From Elmis aenea (Eukaryota > Arthropoda > Insecta > Coleoptera > Elmidae), in contig OX393581.1 of assembly GCA_947652605.1 (NCBI GenBank), positions 28,886,788 through 28,950,787 on the forward strand: a stretch of 64,000 bases of DNA, read 5' to 3'. A program made the translations under genes and the position numbers. This document shows, piece by piece, positions 51,501-61,394 of the stretch. The notes beneath the pieces are model-generated. The model searched no databases and was not told the origin of the DNA. It saw only the letters and a program-made list of their open reading frames with translations. The stretch's first letter is position 1; every line of letters begins with the position of its first letter.

Positions 51501-53685
51501 TATATTTTTTAAAGAAAAACCCTAGTTGGTCATGTTTTTACGTGAGAGTGAATTTTTAGCTTATTAAAAATACATATCGTCCCCTTAATGCTATATATAC
51601 TTAGGTAACTTGAAATTAGTGTTTTCTCAGAAAATCAATTTTAAGTTTTCAAACGTAAAACAACATGAAAAATAGTTATTGTTTTTTTGCTATAACCTTT
51701 AACTTTAAACAAAGTAAGTATTTTGTTACACGATAATATTTCATGTTAAAAGATTTTTGAAAAAAAAAGGTGAAATATCTAGTTATAGCACTAAAAAATT
51801 ATTAAGAACTCACAACTGTGTAGACATGAAAATACATTTTTATTAAACTGTTTACAAAATCTACCAAATAGTAATTGTAAATAGATCACTCGCTACCACT
51901 CAGGGACTCAGGTCACTTTCTGATAGTTGAAAATCTTGAGGTTTTCCACGTTTGTCTCCTTCTAGTGGGAGGTTTTCATAGTGATCTATACTCACTAGAA
52001 AGTGCACAATGTGTCATTTTAAACAACGACATTAGATCATTATATTTTTAATTTTTAATAGGAATTTAATCATGATATAAGGGCTTTAAAGTAGCTGCAT
52101 CAGATGAAGATGATGTTTTCTTTTTGCAACTGAGAACCCTAAATTCTCCGTCAAATTTCTCTTTGAATCTAATGATATACCTGTCGAGATTTTGAAAAAT
52201 GTAACTAGGAAAACTTTTGCCAACTTACGGGCGGGCTTACGGTTCTCATCCGCCTTCCTAACAATCATGTTTCGTTCAACATGATTTTTCCAATCCAATA
52301 TTAATATTGCACAACTAGATATCTCAAGCAAAATGAGAAAGTGGTAGTCGCTAAGTCAAGTTATCCACTTGCACAACTGGATATCTCATTTTATCTACTT
52401 ATAGCATAGCAATTTTGTAAGATTTGTAAGATTTGTTTTTACTGGTTTTTGTGCTTTAGACAGAAAATGAGACTTATCTAGTCATACCATTGAAAAGAGC
52501 GTTAACTGGGCAGGTACATGCAGATATCTCAAAATAACCCAAATTCGAGTTACCCAGTTATAGTATTAAGGAATTAAGGGGACGATATATGTATATTTAT
52601 ATATTTGTAGCAAAAAATAACCGAGATATAACTGATTTTGTAAAAATTTCATTATCAAAGTTTGCCATGATTTCGTAAATAGGTGATGTTTGCAATTAAT
52701 AAACAATTGAACGTCATATTCAACAGCCACGTAAATTTTTCAACTTTTAAGCAAATCCAAGTATTCTTTAACTCTTTATTGCATAAGCATAAAAATCTGT
52801 AACATTTTGTTCTATTTCAATAAATAAAGAATTTACTAGTAAACTTTCAAATATTTTATGATGAAATTTAATTTTTCGTCTGTAGTGCCATAATGGAAAG
52901 CGATATAAAAAATTTGATAACACAGGCGTTCTTTTCTCAAAAAAATTGCCCAAGAGACCAATAACAGATTTTCGCTAACTGTTATGGTAATCGAGATACC
53001 GCGTAGAACATTCGAATTTGGTCCACCTTGTACAAATTCAGTGACAAAAAGTTTTGCTGAATCCAGTGGAAAATTAAATAAACTCTATCTTCAATTTGAA
53101 TAACAAAAGTTGTTTGTTTTTCGTTATAATTAAAATCAAATATTAAGAACCACACGTTAATGCAAAAAATTGTGTAAAATCGAACTGACAAAGTAGTAAA
53201 GTTAGCATTTAGTTCGGTTGCACAAAGTTCGGTTAAAGTTAACGAATACGTCAAACATCGCTTCTCTAGTAACAAACAATAATCTTTATTGGAAGAAGCG
53301 ATAAAGATTCTTTTTAAATAAATGCAGTTGCAGTAACTTATGATTATAATTACGTTTGAAGCTCAATGCTAATATTTTTAGTTAAGTATTATTGCTTGTA
53401 AGGTAATAAATAGTATTGGAAAAGCTAGTCGAACTTTTGTTATATTGAAATAATTACCACATGCTGCTCAGTATTTATTATGATTTGCATTCATTACCTG
53501 TACAGTAGACGACAGTCTTTGTTGAGGCGGCGTAGCCTGATCCGTTGCGGTTACGACAAGGTTGTATATTCCCTGATCTTCTCTATCCAACAACCTCTTG
53601 GTCATGATTGTGCCATTTTGCACAATTTGAAAATCTCCTTTATCGTCCCCAGATGTTATGCTGTACGTTATATCACCGTTGCTTC
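19693..53685 (-). CDS. ft: Fat protocadherin, 3' half of gene (five exons in window)
   Basis: Joined exons 53685-53498, 46045-45623, 44598-44085, 28180-22837 and 22279-19693 give one frame of about 3017 residues. Every join has a GT donor, an AG acceptor and matching phase. Order: one partial and 15 full cadherin repeats, a membrane-distal linker, EGF1-4, LamG, EGF5, LamG, a transmembrane helix and a cytoplasmic tail of about 500 residues ending EEYV. Domain order and long identical stretches (SSIAPSDIDIVYHYKG, MGLTAEEIERLN) match Drosophila Fat rather than Fat2/kugelei. In flies Fat binds Dachsous across cell junctions, is phosphorylated by Four-jointed, sets planar polarity through Dachs, and restrains growth through Hippo/Warts. 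About 18 N-terminal repeats, signal peptide and promoter are not in the window. No frameshift is seen. Confidence 0.96.
22280..22836 (-). other. ft: fat intron (557 bp)
   Basis: GTAAGT donor at 22836-22831 and AG acceptor at 22281-22280. A plus-strand open frame at 22378-22602 is AT-rich and unrelated to any family I know. Nothing else is seen. Confidence 0.9.
22837..28180 (-). CDS. ft: fat giant exon: 13 cadherin repeat ends, linker, EGF1-4, start of LamG1
   Basis: A 5344-bp exon. The acceptor is TTTCAG at 28183-28181; the apparent start MSII is intron. The donor GTAAGT is at 22836-22831. It completes a cadherin repeat at DVNDHSPEF and carries 12 more, with linker motifs such as DENDNSPTF, DKNDNPPRF, DQNDNAPEF, DGNDPPEF and DINDNGPIF. 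Three repeat ends lack the usual acidic calcium motif (LKPSHLFPTF, SGENKYSPVF, TGVNEYYPRF). The remembered Drosophila protein lacks it at the same points, so this is conserved and not decay. A non-repeat linker (about 23760-24330) precedes EGF1 (CGINTCENGG), EGF2, EGF3 and EGF4 (about 23240-23755), then LamG1. Confidence 0.97.
31141..31368. mobile_element. Palindromic MITE (~228 bp)
   Basis: Inverted arms include CGAGCTTTGTTTTTATCC on the left and the complement GGATAAAAACAAAGCTC on the right, then TTGGTTGCTA/TAGCAACCAA pairs. The intervening frame is part of the palindrome. No clear target duplication is readable. Confidence 0.72.
31601..31988. mobile_element. GTTCAC/GTCGCGAC palindromic MITE (388 bp)
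   Basis: It begins with a 60-bp near-perfect palindrome (31601-31660, one mismatched pair) built from GGGTAGTTCAC, GTGACATTTAAAGTCG and their complements. It ends at 31988 with the same sequence inverted. Inner GTCGCGACTTTTAAAGTCGCGAC repeats flank a unique core of about 220 bp. A shorter relative is at 34707-34791. Confidence 0.82.
34130..34995 (+). pseudogene. Internally deleted LINE: ORF1 remnant, endonuclease start, 3' tail
   Basis: A plus-strand ORF1-like coiled coil runs from 34254 to 34403 (KLVKVINQLVEEVKKIREEQ, then a stop). A shifted frame follows with VYIDNDLTVKEREIQRKIRE, then AYQKVIVDNNIW. After a MITE insertion at 34707-34791, an endonuclease-like start reads RIETWNTRSIKGKEEEAIME. 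From about 34925 the sequence jumps to the 3' tail GTCAGCACAACACAACTCAA, shared with the LINE end at the right edge of the window, and ends in an AT-rich tail. Frameshifts and the large gap make it dead. It is a non-LTR retrotransposon; I do not assign the clade. Confidence 0.78.
34707..34791. mobile_element. Short GTTCAC/GTCGCGAC MITE inside the LINE remnant
   Basis: An 85-bp palindrome starting GTTCACACGGTGACATTTAA and ending in the complement. TACCTA lies on each side (about 34701-34706 and 34788-34793), a possible 6-bp target duplication, although its last bases may belong to the terminal repeat. It is related to 31601-31988. Confidence 0.72.
37312..38899. mobile_element. 1.6-kb foldback element, CAGGGTGTCCCCG ends
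   Basis: Ends CAGGGTGTCCCCGTTATCAC and complement, TA on both sides (37310-37311 and 38900-38901), and long arms that match for most of their length. The centre lies near 38100. The open frames within (for example 38334-38573) run through the arm and are not genes. Confidence 0.88.
39650..40385. mobile_element. Half of a foldback element (CCACCTTG end)
   Basis: It matches, in the same order, the block at 4280-5071 and the right arm of 51196-53030. It ends in GGTCCACCTTG followed by TA at 40386. The opposite arm is missing. No coding capacity. Confidence 0.65.
42459..43544. mobile_element. 1.1-kb foldback element, CAGTGTG ends, with inner repeats
   Basis: Left CAGTGTGTACAAAAAGTAAT and right ATTACTTTTTGTA-like complement ending CACTG, TA on both sides. 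Inside, a second inverted pair (about 42583 and 43420, TTTTGTTTTTGC/GCAAAAACAAAA) and a central CAGGGTG-like pair (43045-43125) suggest layers of insertion. A decayed relative is at 48025-48375. Confidence 0.8.
44085..44598 (-). CDS. ft: fat exon: cadherin repeats (ATDIDDG to AMDTG)
   Basis: 514 bp. Acceptor CAG ends at 44599, in phase 0. Donor CAG|GTGAGT gives one base of a Gly codon completed by the next exon, so the protein reads AMDTG-SPPLTGTG. It holds most of one repeat ending DINDNPPTF and the start of the next (LDSPYLAFVMEN). The frame reads into the intron on both sides. Confidence 0.96.
44599..45622 (-). other. ft: fat intron (1024 bp)
   Basis: Bounded by a GTACTT donor and a TTTCAG acceptor. 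AT-rich, no gene or repeat recognised. Confidence 0.9.
45623..46045 (-). CDS. ft: fat exon: cadherin repeats (VTIILKDVND to ASVLQ)
   Basis: 423 bp, phase 0 at both ends. Acceptor TTGCAG and donor CAG|GTACTT. It closes a repeat with DVNDMSPEF, contains a full repeat ending DENDNSPVF, and ends in AENASIGASVLQ, which continues directly into VSATDIDDG of the next exon. Confidence 0.96.
48025..48375. mobile_element. Decayed CAGTGTG foldback element
   Basis: It shares CAGTGTGCACAAAAAGTAAC and the following roughly 200 bp with 42459-42700, and has the inverted GTTACGTTACTTTTTGTA on the right. The right terminus has lost its CACTG. Confidence 0.7.
48483..48533. repeat. AAT trinucleotide microsatellite
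   Basis: About 17 uninterrupted TAA units. Confidence 0.95.
48611..48955. mobile_element. PIF/Harbinger-like MITE with TTA duplication
   Basis: 345 bp with termini TGCCTAATTTACATTGGTAT and exact complement, flanked by TTA at 48608-48610 and 48956-48958. Inner arms are rich in AGCTACTTG/CAAGTAGCT repeats. A 3-bp TTA duplication fits the TWA preference of PIF/Harbinger. No coding sequence. Confidence 0.83.
50330..51168. mobile_element. 839-bp foldback element, CAGGGTGTCCCAC ends
   Basis: Ends CAGGGTGTCCCACCCCACAA and complement, TA on both sides (50328-50329 and 51169-51170). The arms are about 400 bp. The right arm holds an extra CGCCCTG-TA end near 51050, possibly an older nested copy. Confidence 0.87.
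51196..53030. mobile_element. 1.8-kb foldback element, CAGAGTGGACC / GGTCCACCTTG ends
   Basis: Inverted arms of about 450 bp with TA on both sides. The arms include ACCAAATTCGAATGTT and its complement. The core (about 51650-52560) is unique, with a short frame at 52086-52331 that I do not recognise. Related half copies lie at 4280-5071 and 39650-40385. Confidence 0.8.
53498..53685 (-). CDS. ft: fat exon: second half of a cadherin repeat (SNGDITYS to SSTVQ)
   Basis: 188 bp. The acceptor is TTACAG after a T-rich tract, and the first two bases complete a codon begun upstream. The donor is CAG|GTAATG. It encodes NGDITYSITSGDDKGDF, LLDREDQGIYNLVVTATD and PPQQRLSSTVQ, continuing into VTIILKDVND. 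By counting back from the membrane in a 34-repeat protein it belongs to about the 19th repeat. The preceding exon, which should end in a cadherin DxDxG-type motif with one spare base, was not found between 53686 and 64000. Confidence 0.93.
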
Positions 53686-54706
53686 CTGTAACAAAAAAAA
53701 AACAGACTGTAAAAATGTGCATAATTTAAACGACTTGGAATTCCTGTTACACATGCAGAAATAATAATTGTTAGCGTCGCGTTTATGTTATGTTGAGGTT
53801 CATTTTATGGGTTGGATTCCTGCCTACAAATGATATTTATCATTTATCATATCTATAAAACAATCCATCTTCGTATCTATGGAAAAGTTAGTAAATGTGG
53901 CTATAAATTTCGCACATCACTGGCATATATCAGAATTTAATGGGCTGTTTGCTGAAATGACGAACGTGTTTGCTTTATAGGTCCGGTAAGTCAGGGAGCC
54001 GCGCACACAAGCAAGTTATGTGATGCAGGAATACTCAGAAGTCGTCATTCATAGCTATTACACACGTATGTACGTAGCTACATATAGTTAAGAAAATAGA
54101 ATAAGTCATTGTTCAAAACTATGGCTTTTTTCTGTTCGTTTATCTGTTCGTTGAAATACAAATGTATGTAAACTGTGTTTTCCAAAATATTTCATGTTTT
54201 TGTAATATTAGTGCTTTACAAATACGATGTTGGATGTCGCTATTTATGTAAACACTATGTATAAATATTTGGCTATGATTCATCACAACCAAATAGGGAT
54301 CTCCATGATCGTTAGATCTAGAAGAATGATTAAATTAGCTCAGACATGTTTTTATGTCCTTAGTAATTATCTAAACAAAAAATGTGCATTAGTTCCTGTA
54401 ATGCCCTGAAAAACTGAAACTTCAATTTTAGGTTTATTTATAATCTATTTTATTATCAACAGTAAAATTGCAATACATGTTTGGTATTCCTTATTCGTTT
54501 AATGTTAAAATTGATTCTTGGGTTTTGAGTTGCGATGGTAAACTTTTTTATTGTATCGGCGACATTTTGGATTTTTGTTTCGAGTTGGCGAAATTTATCG
54601 TGAATAAGTTGACAATAACATAAAAATGGATGGCTTGTACGGAAGATATTTCGATTATAACCAAAGTTAAAAAAGTCTACCTAATAGCACAATACTTACA
54701 AGAGTG

Positions 54707-55177
54707 GGTCACGATTCGTTGTCGCTAGAATTTGCTTAAGGCTGTGTTTATTGCAACAAGGACACAAAAACTAAATGTTTTTCAGAGTTATACATGCCAC
54801 TGGCCAGTTCCTTCGAAAAAATAGGGGAAAACTGAAAAATTTGTATAAAAAGGTCATTTTTGCGATCGCGTTGGCCATGAAACCGGTAGAGATAAAATGG
54901 AAATTCTTCTATTTACCAATGCGCGCATCCTTTGCAAGTAAAATGGTGCAAAGGATGCGCGCATTGGTAAATAGAAGAATTTTGATTTTATCTCTGACGG
55001 TTTCATGGCCACCGCGATCGCAAAAATTACTTTTATTATTTAGCTTTTCAGTTTTTCCCCTATTTTTCCGAAGAAAATGGCCAGTGGCACGTACAACTCT
55101 GGAAAACATTTACTTTTGATGTTCTTGATGCAATAAACACCACTTTAATCAAATTCTAGCGACAAAGTATCGTGACC
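54707..55177. mobile_element. 471-bp palindromic MITE
   Basis: Ends GGTCACGAT...and complement ATCGTGACC. The arms of about 230 bp meet in a perfect stem at 54900-54980 (ACCAATGCGCGCATCC and complement). The paired plus and minus frames are mirror images of one arm, not genes. Confidence 0.78.
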
Positions 55178-55626
55178 TTCCCTGGTTAGTCAAATTTATG
55201 GGTGAATTTTAAAGAGAAAACGGAAATCAAAATGATCCTAAACGTAATGATGGTTGAAAACTTTAATGAAATCAGCTCGTAATTAATAAAATATACTTTG
55301 TAGAAAATGTTTCTATTTCCTTCATATCTCTAGCAAATAAGCAAACTTTTTTTTTGAGAAACTCCTGAACTTAGACTGCTCTGGTAATTCATTTATAATA
55401 TACCGAAAAACAAATTAGCTGCAATATGAATTTACTAGCACGTAACCCGTCCTAGGACGGGAATATTGTATATCTTAAATTTAAACTATTACTTTTTATA
55501 ATACCGTGAGCTGCAAGTTAGACACTGTTATGTTACCGGTGAGTAAAAATTTACGGATCATTAGACATAACTCAGTCGGTCAAATGAACCCGTAGTAGTT
55601 TACTGCGTTACTATATTCATGCGTTA

Positions 55627-55662
55627 CAGACAGAGTCACAGAGTCACAGACAGAGTCAGGCT
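55627..55662. repeat. Short GACAGAGTCACAGAGTC tandem repeat
   Basis: Irregular repeats of CAGACAGAGT and CACAGAGT units, followed by a TATATATATG tract. Confidence 0.6.
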
Positions 55663-56270
55663 GGACTTTTATATATATGAATTTATGCTATAATTACGGT
55701 GACAATATTTTCTTATAAAAAATAAAGAACAAATAGAACCACAGGGCGAAAACCTATACCAAATCAGGTTGGAAAACTCCGTTAAAAAAACGACATAATT
55801 CACCTTCTCTAAGAGGTTTTAAAGACATAACATTTTTTAGTTTAAAATCATTTTCCACGTCCGTAACCAAAATTGACGTGTTTGGATTTTCAATTTTTTT
55901 TTTATTGGTCCAAAAATATTAATGATAGAAAATACCCTCCCAGTAGAAACGTTTGAACTTAAAGCATATTAAACAATTAGTAACAGGTTTTACATGGTAT
56001 TACATTTTCAGAGAAATGTTAAAATATTGAAACCCATTTGTGTCCAATTGAACTTTGCTGTCATTTGTGTAATTTTTTTAGTTACAAAGTTTTTGATAAA
56101 ATAAATTTCATCCAAATGATCACCCTCTTTGATTGTATTTTTTTTAAATTGGATACGAAAATTAAAATTTTGTTAACTTTAGACCAAACGGTATTTCAAA
56201 TAAAAGGAGCCAGTCAATTTCAGCCATTTCTTGAAAAGCAATATCCCACTGATTTAAATACATAATCAAT

Positions 56271-56847
56271 CAGTGCCGCATTTACACTTTTGGGGGCCCT
56301 AGGCGCAACATCATTATGAGGCCCCAAAAAATCAGATCAAGTCAGTACATAGTAAAAAAGTTGCTTCAAACGCTTACATTCGCTAATCAAATTTATGAAG
56401 ATTATTTTAATTTTTTTCTAAAAAAGTCAATATAATAAAATAAAAATATCTGTCAAATCTTTTGCAAGTTCGTGAATCGCGAAAAAATTATCGTTGATCA
56501 TATTTATCGCTGATTTATCCAATCCCTTTATCATTTCTAAAACGACTCGTTTGTTTTAATTGTGTTCGCGAAAAAAAAAGTTGTACCTACATTTACTTAG
56601 GTTAGACCGCTTGCAACTTTTTTAACACAGAATTCGCGGGCCGCGAGTTTGACACCCCTGCGCTAGAAGCTAGACATTGAACTAGAGTCTGAAGTACTAC
56701 ATTGTCAAGTTAATAAGTTTCTTATTTTTATTTTTCCTTTGTATACAGTGTATACAGTGTATACAGTGGCGGTAATAAAGTGAGGCCCCTCAGGGAGCGA
56801 GGCCCCGAGCATGCGCCTCATGCGCCTAAATGGTAAATGCGACCCTG
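56271..56847. mobile_element. hAT-like element with exact 8-bp target duplication
   Basis: Termini CAGTGCCGCATTTAC and GTAAATGCGACCCTG are imperfect inverted repeats. The flanks TAATCAAT (56263-56270) and TAATCAAT (56848-56855) are identical. Both features are typical of hAT. The 577-bp interior has GGCCC-rich subterminal repeats, an internal GCGGGCCGCGAGTTTGACAC block (near 56636) seen in other hAT copies, and a 9-bp GTATACAGT triplet. No transposase. Confidence 0.88.
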
Positions 56848-56855
56848 TAATCAAT

Positions 56856-57486
56856 ACAAGTTTGTTAAAATGACTGCACAAATTCTTTAAATAATTTTGT
56901 AGTAGTCTTTATTTGTTCTGAAAAATCCAAAAAGGCGTAGAACATGTCACAGTAATGATATAAAAAATACACATATATACGAATATATACAACACAATTA
57001 TAATTACTTAAAGGAGTTTTTAAAGTAATCGTCATTAAGGTATTCACTAACTCCATAGTAAGCTTTAGAAATTAGGACATTTCTTAATCTTTTCTTCAAG
57101 TCAGGAGTGCGTAGATTTTTTATACTCTCAGGTGATGTATTAAATTTGTTATATATTGCAATAATTATAGAGGCAACATTTTTTTGAAGATAAGTATATT
57201 TGAAGCAATCGGGCTTAAGATTTTTTTTATGTCGTGTATTGGCTGCATGGTTTCTTATATTCACTTCAAACAGATCAAAATTATTTCTTACGAAAAGGAT
57301 GGCTTCGAGAATGAATAGGCCGTAAAAAGTTAATATTTCTTTGTCACGAAAAGTGTCTTTACAATGATCTCGGTAGTTTAGACCAAAAATAGTTCTTATA
57401 CATCGCTTTTGTATAATGAAGAGGCGTGCAGAGTCACTAGCGTTACCCCAAAAAATTATAGTATTGTGATGGTCATCTTTTTTCAA
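56856..57486 (-). pseudogene. 5'-truncated LINE: C-terminal end of reverse transcriptase ORF and 3' UTR
   Basis: The frame 57486-57004 reads IIFWGNASDSARLFIIQKRC, then FGLNYRDHCKDTF, ILTFYGLFILEAILFVR and YYGVSEYLNDDYF, and stops. This is the typical end of the ORF2 of jockey-type insect LINEs, just after the reverse transcriptase core. The 3' UTR of about 140 bp has AATAAAG. The start is lost, and the apparent first Met is not a true start. It abuts the hAT target site on its left. Confidence 0.82.
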
Positions 57487-59945
57487 TTGTAAAATAATTT
57501 TTTACATCCATGAGTAAAATCTTTTTCATTTTACGTTCAGAAGTTTAAGTTTGGATTTTTTATAGCAACAAAAATTTCGCACATTGAAATATTCTGGGAT
57601 ACAATTTTCAGAATGTACCTATTTATGAAAAGTTAAAGCTCGACAATGGAAAAGAAACCATGCTTTAGCGAAGGGATAATCTAAAAAAGGTTTTTTAGAA
57701 TTGTAGAACCTTCCTCCTACTAAAAAGAGTATATTTTGGGGGCTGCAGATTTAAAATCCTATCTAAAGCCGGTAATAGAGTCAAGCACCTAGCTGCACCC
57801 AAGTAGTTTCAATTACTGAAAATCTAAATCATCACAAATTTCTTTAACATTTTCAACTCGTACCGAATAGATATAAAAGGACGAACAATTTTTTTGTTAT
57901 AACTTTGATATTAACTTAACTGGAAGGTATTTTACACCAATACTAATTTACTAATACAATTGTTTCATACGTGGCCGGCACAATTAACACCAATTAGGTA
58001 ATTTATTATTCATATATTTTTTAAATAAAAGACAATTAAGTTTTTTTTTAAATAAATAAATCTAAAGGTCATCGCTTTTAAATAAAGGACTGTACTTTAC
58101 AATAATGGATGTATGGTCACCGTAGCTATAATAGAGTGCTTAAAGTAGCGATTACGATGAGGCAATATTCCTTGATGAAATTTAAAAAAAGCAACAGTGA
58201 AATATACTTTATGCAATTAAGGTTATTAAAATTTACACTTCTTGTAAAATACTTAAAATTTTGGGCGGTATAAATTGTCTGGAGAATAAATGCCAATTTC
58301 AAAACATAAATATAAATAATTTTGAGGATAACAGTCGTAACTTAAACTAATGAATGTTTGCATAAAAATTTTAATATGAGATTTTTAGTGTAAAATTATT
58401 GACCAGTTTATTTTAACGACATGCTTAACAAGCAAGCTGTAGGTATCCGTATATTTGCAAATTAAAAAAAGTTCTGTTATTTTTGTGTTTAGGAATTTTA
58501 GGAACTCAGGTTGAATTTATACATTTCTGCGGGTGTTTTATTCTCAATTTAATTAATCTGTAATTACAGAGCGACTTGAAGAATTGTCTGTTGACTGATG
58601 ATGGATTATAAAAGTTACACGCGAACAATGTTTTATTTAAGTAATAAGAAATAATGGCGGAGCCTTATTACATAAATTTTGGAGATTTCCAACATAAATA
58701 GTCTTCATGGTCTCACAACTTTATTTAATACTAAAATTTCTGGCCGCAAAAAATATATCTGTATGTCATTTCATGCACCTTTTTTAAAAATTTAATGTTC
58801 TATAACCTTGAATGGATTTATTTAAAAAAAAAAGATATAATCGATCTTCGAGGCACCTGTGCGTTTTAAAAATGTTCATTAGAATTGCACTTCTTGTTAA
58901 TTTAGTATGAAAGATAAGAATTAAGTTCTAACATCAATGATTCCAAATATAGTTCGAGATATTTTTTACAAAATTAATAATTAACTGTAATATTCAATTT
59001 TACGCTCTCCAAACATTTAATTAACAGACTCGTTTAGATAAATCACATTATTTATAGCTCATTATGCAAAAAATTGCTTGCATAATTATATGCTTCGCAT
59101 ATGGCCGATCTGTTCGTTTTTTTAATCTTTTTAAACATTTGCCGTTTGGGGACACCGCCAGCAAGCGTGTGAATGATTTAAATGGCCCACTTAGAATTAA
59201 GGTAGGTTTCCTTTCTTATCCAATTAGATTGTCCACTCAAAGCTACTGAACTTAGACCTAAACCTGAGGTTGCGTGTACCAACAGCACTTGGATTCATGT
59301 TTTTTGTTTTTGTTTTTATATAGCTGAAGTTTATTGTTTTATTTCAGCATACTAACATACATAACATCGTGTGTCAGTCACTTTTCTAGGCTCATCATTG
59401 AGTCAAACGTGCGAGGTGCCCGTTACATGGTCGTCAATTTTTTTTTGTTTAGTCCCAGACAATAAATTGTATAATTATATTACCAACACACACAAAATAA
59501 ACTCCGGTTAGTGACCAGAGCTCAAGATCACTCAAGCACAGGTTGTACAAACATTTGTTGATATTGGAGTCGCGTCAATCGTTGCTGGGAGTGTCGTGTG
59601 ATCGGCGTGAAGATTACAGGGCCGGACTTCCCGGTTTAGAATCGTAAACCAACAGTTTCTGTAATGATATGACATTACAGACAATACATTGTAACCCTAG
59701 AGGTCACTCGTGCACAATGACATTATTTTTGTTTCTTTTATGTTGTGGATATTGCGACATACCGAAGCAATTAGTTTTGTATACTGCGAGCCTTACGATA
59801 CCTGCACATTACAACTTTTTAAAAATTGTACAATAAACGTGCCAATTGTTATAAAAGGCAAATCGAAAACACAACTGTCCGCTATTTCGATTATGTTATG
59901 ATTTTGATAGTCAATATTTTAACATTCTGTCGTCTTTATTTAACT

Positions 59946-60413
59946 CTTAATCCAATAAAACATTAAAAAATAAGCATACAAAGGAACATTTTTGAAAAAA
60001 ATGAGTTTAAAAGTTACTTACATTTTTTCACAAAATCGTATTTGACTAAACAATACACGATCGCTGTAGTAATCGACAGTTTATAACTTGTTTAATTATG
60101 TTTTACTATTTTTCGACGAAAAATCATTATTTTGTGAGCATTAAATTAAAACGCCTTAAGAACCTACACATTAATAGAAGCAAATTAATAACAAGAAGGT
60201 CTGTTTTCAATTTAATACTCACAAAATAATGATTTTTCGTCAAAAATAGTAAAACATAATTAAACAAGTTATAAACTGTCGATTACTACAGCGATCGTGT
60301 ATTGTTTAGTCAAATACAACGATTTTGTGAAAATTAATAATTAATTTTTAAACTCATTTTACTCAGAAATTTTCCTATGTATGCTTATTTTTTTAATACA
60401 CTATCGGATTAAG
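59946..60413. mobile_element. 468-bp palindromic element
   Basis: Left CTTAATCCAATAAAACATTA and the inverted right end near 60413. The arms include CACGATCGCTGTAGTAATCG and its exact complement. No coding sequence; no clear target duplication. Confidence 0.75.
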
Positions 60414-60635
60414 AAGCAAATTCTCTGTCAGGATCAATAAAAAAAAGTATACCATGTTATATCAAAAAAAAAAATTGACTATCGCCAGTCAGACATATTT
60501 CATCATATGAAAAACAGTTGAAAGTCATTCGACAGAGAATTTTCCACGATTCCCAAAATAAAGGATTTATATGGGATTCCTCTTAAAATAACAAAGTTAT
60601 AGGGGTCCGACAGTCAAACTGAATCACCTTGTATA

Positions 60636-61394
60636 CAGGGTGGTCCACATAGAAGGGCCACTATTGGAATCTCGTATACGGTAACAGACAATTTATTTCC
60701 CTTTCTGAGACCTATTCGGTGATGCTTTAATGTTTTAAAAAAGTTCAATGGCACACTAGATAATAAACAAAAATCAAAATGAGAATATTTTTAAAATTGT
60801 TAATAACTCGATTATACTTGATGGTATAAAAATATTTTTGGGGAAAAAGTTGTAGATTTGTTTACCAACTGTAAAATAAAAACATTCATTTGTTTCAATA
60901 TTGTATAAATACTTAGATAAATTACAAACTTACATTTTTTAAATGAAAACCATAGTTGGCTATGACTTCCTAAAACAGCATTTTTTCTCTCTTTTCAATA
61001 ATATAAGGTTTAATGTATTTATTTTATTTTGATATTAAGGCTCAAAACAAATAATACCCTTCAAAAAGTCCCTATAAAGCTATAGAGTGCCATGGATTTA
61101 AATAATATTTAAACAAATAGATATTTTCATTTTAAAGTTCGTAAAAAAATCTACAACTTTTTCTCAAAAAATATTTTTGTACCATCAAGCATAACCGAGT
61201 TATTAACAATTTTAAAAATATGCCCATTTTGATTTTTGTTTATTATCTAGCGGGCGATGGAACTTTTTTAAAACATTAAAGCATCATCGGTGATAGGTCT
61301 TACAAAAGGCAAACAATTTGTCTAATTTAAAGTTCTTTGTAGCTCTTATTGTATACGAGATCTCAATAGTGGCAATTCTATGTGGACCACCCTG
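60636..61394. mobile_element. 759-bp foldback element, CAGGGTGGTCCACA ends
   Basis: Ends CAGGGTGGTCCACATAGAAG and near-complement, with TA at 60634-60635 and 61395-61396. Arms are about 350 bp. A CACCTTG-TA end at 60626-60634 directly before it suggests insertion next to an older terminus. Confidence 0.86.

Larger units (their letters stand above)
46046..53497 (-). other. ft: fat intron, 7.5 kb
   Basis: Contains the decayed foldback (48025-48375), an AAT microsatellite, a PIF/Harbinger-like MITE (48611-48955) and two foldback elements (50330-51168 and 51196-53030). The stretches 46046-48020 and 48960-50320 show nothing I can assign. Confidence 0.88.

Noticed and set aside
54775..55119. Paired 114- and 66-codon frames on opposite strands
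   Set aside because: They are the two arms of the 54707-55177 palindrome.
59710..59901. 63-codon plus-strand frame with a hydrophobic start
   Set aside because: Short, AT-rich, no conserved motif; weak signal-peptide likeness alone is not enough.
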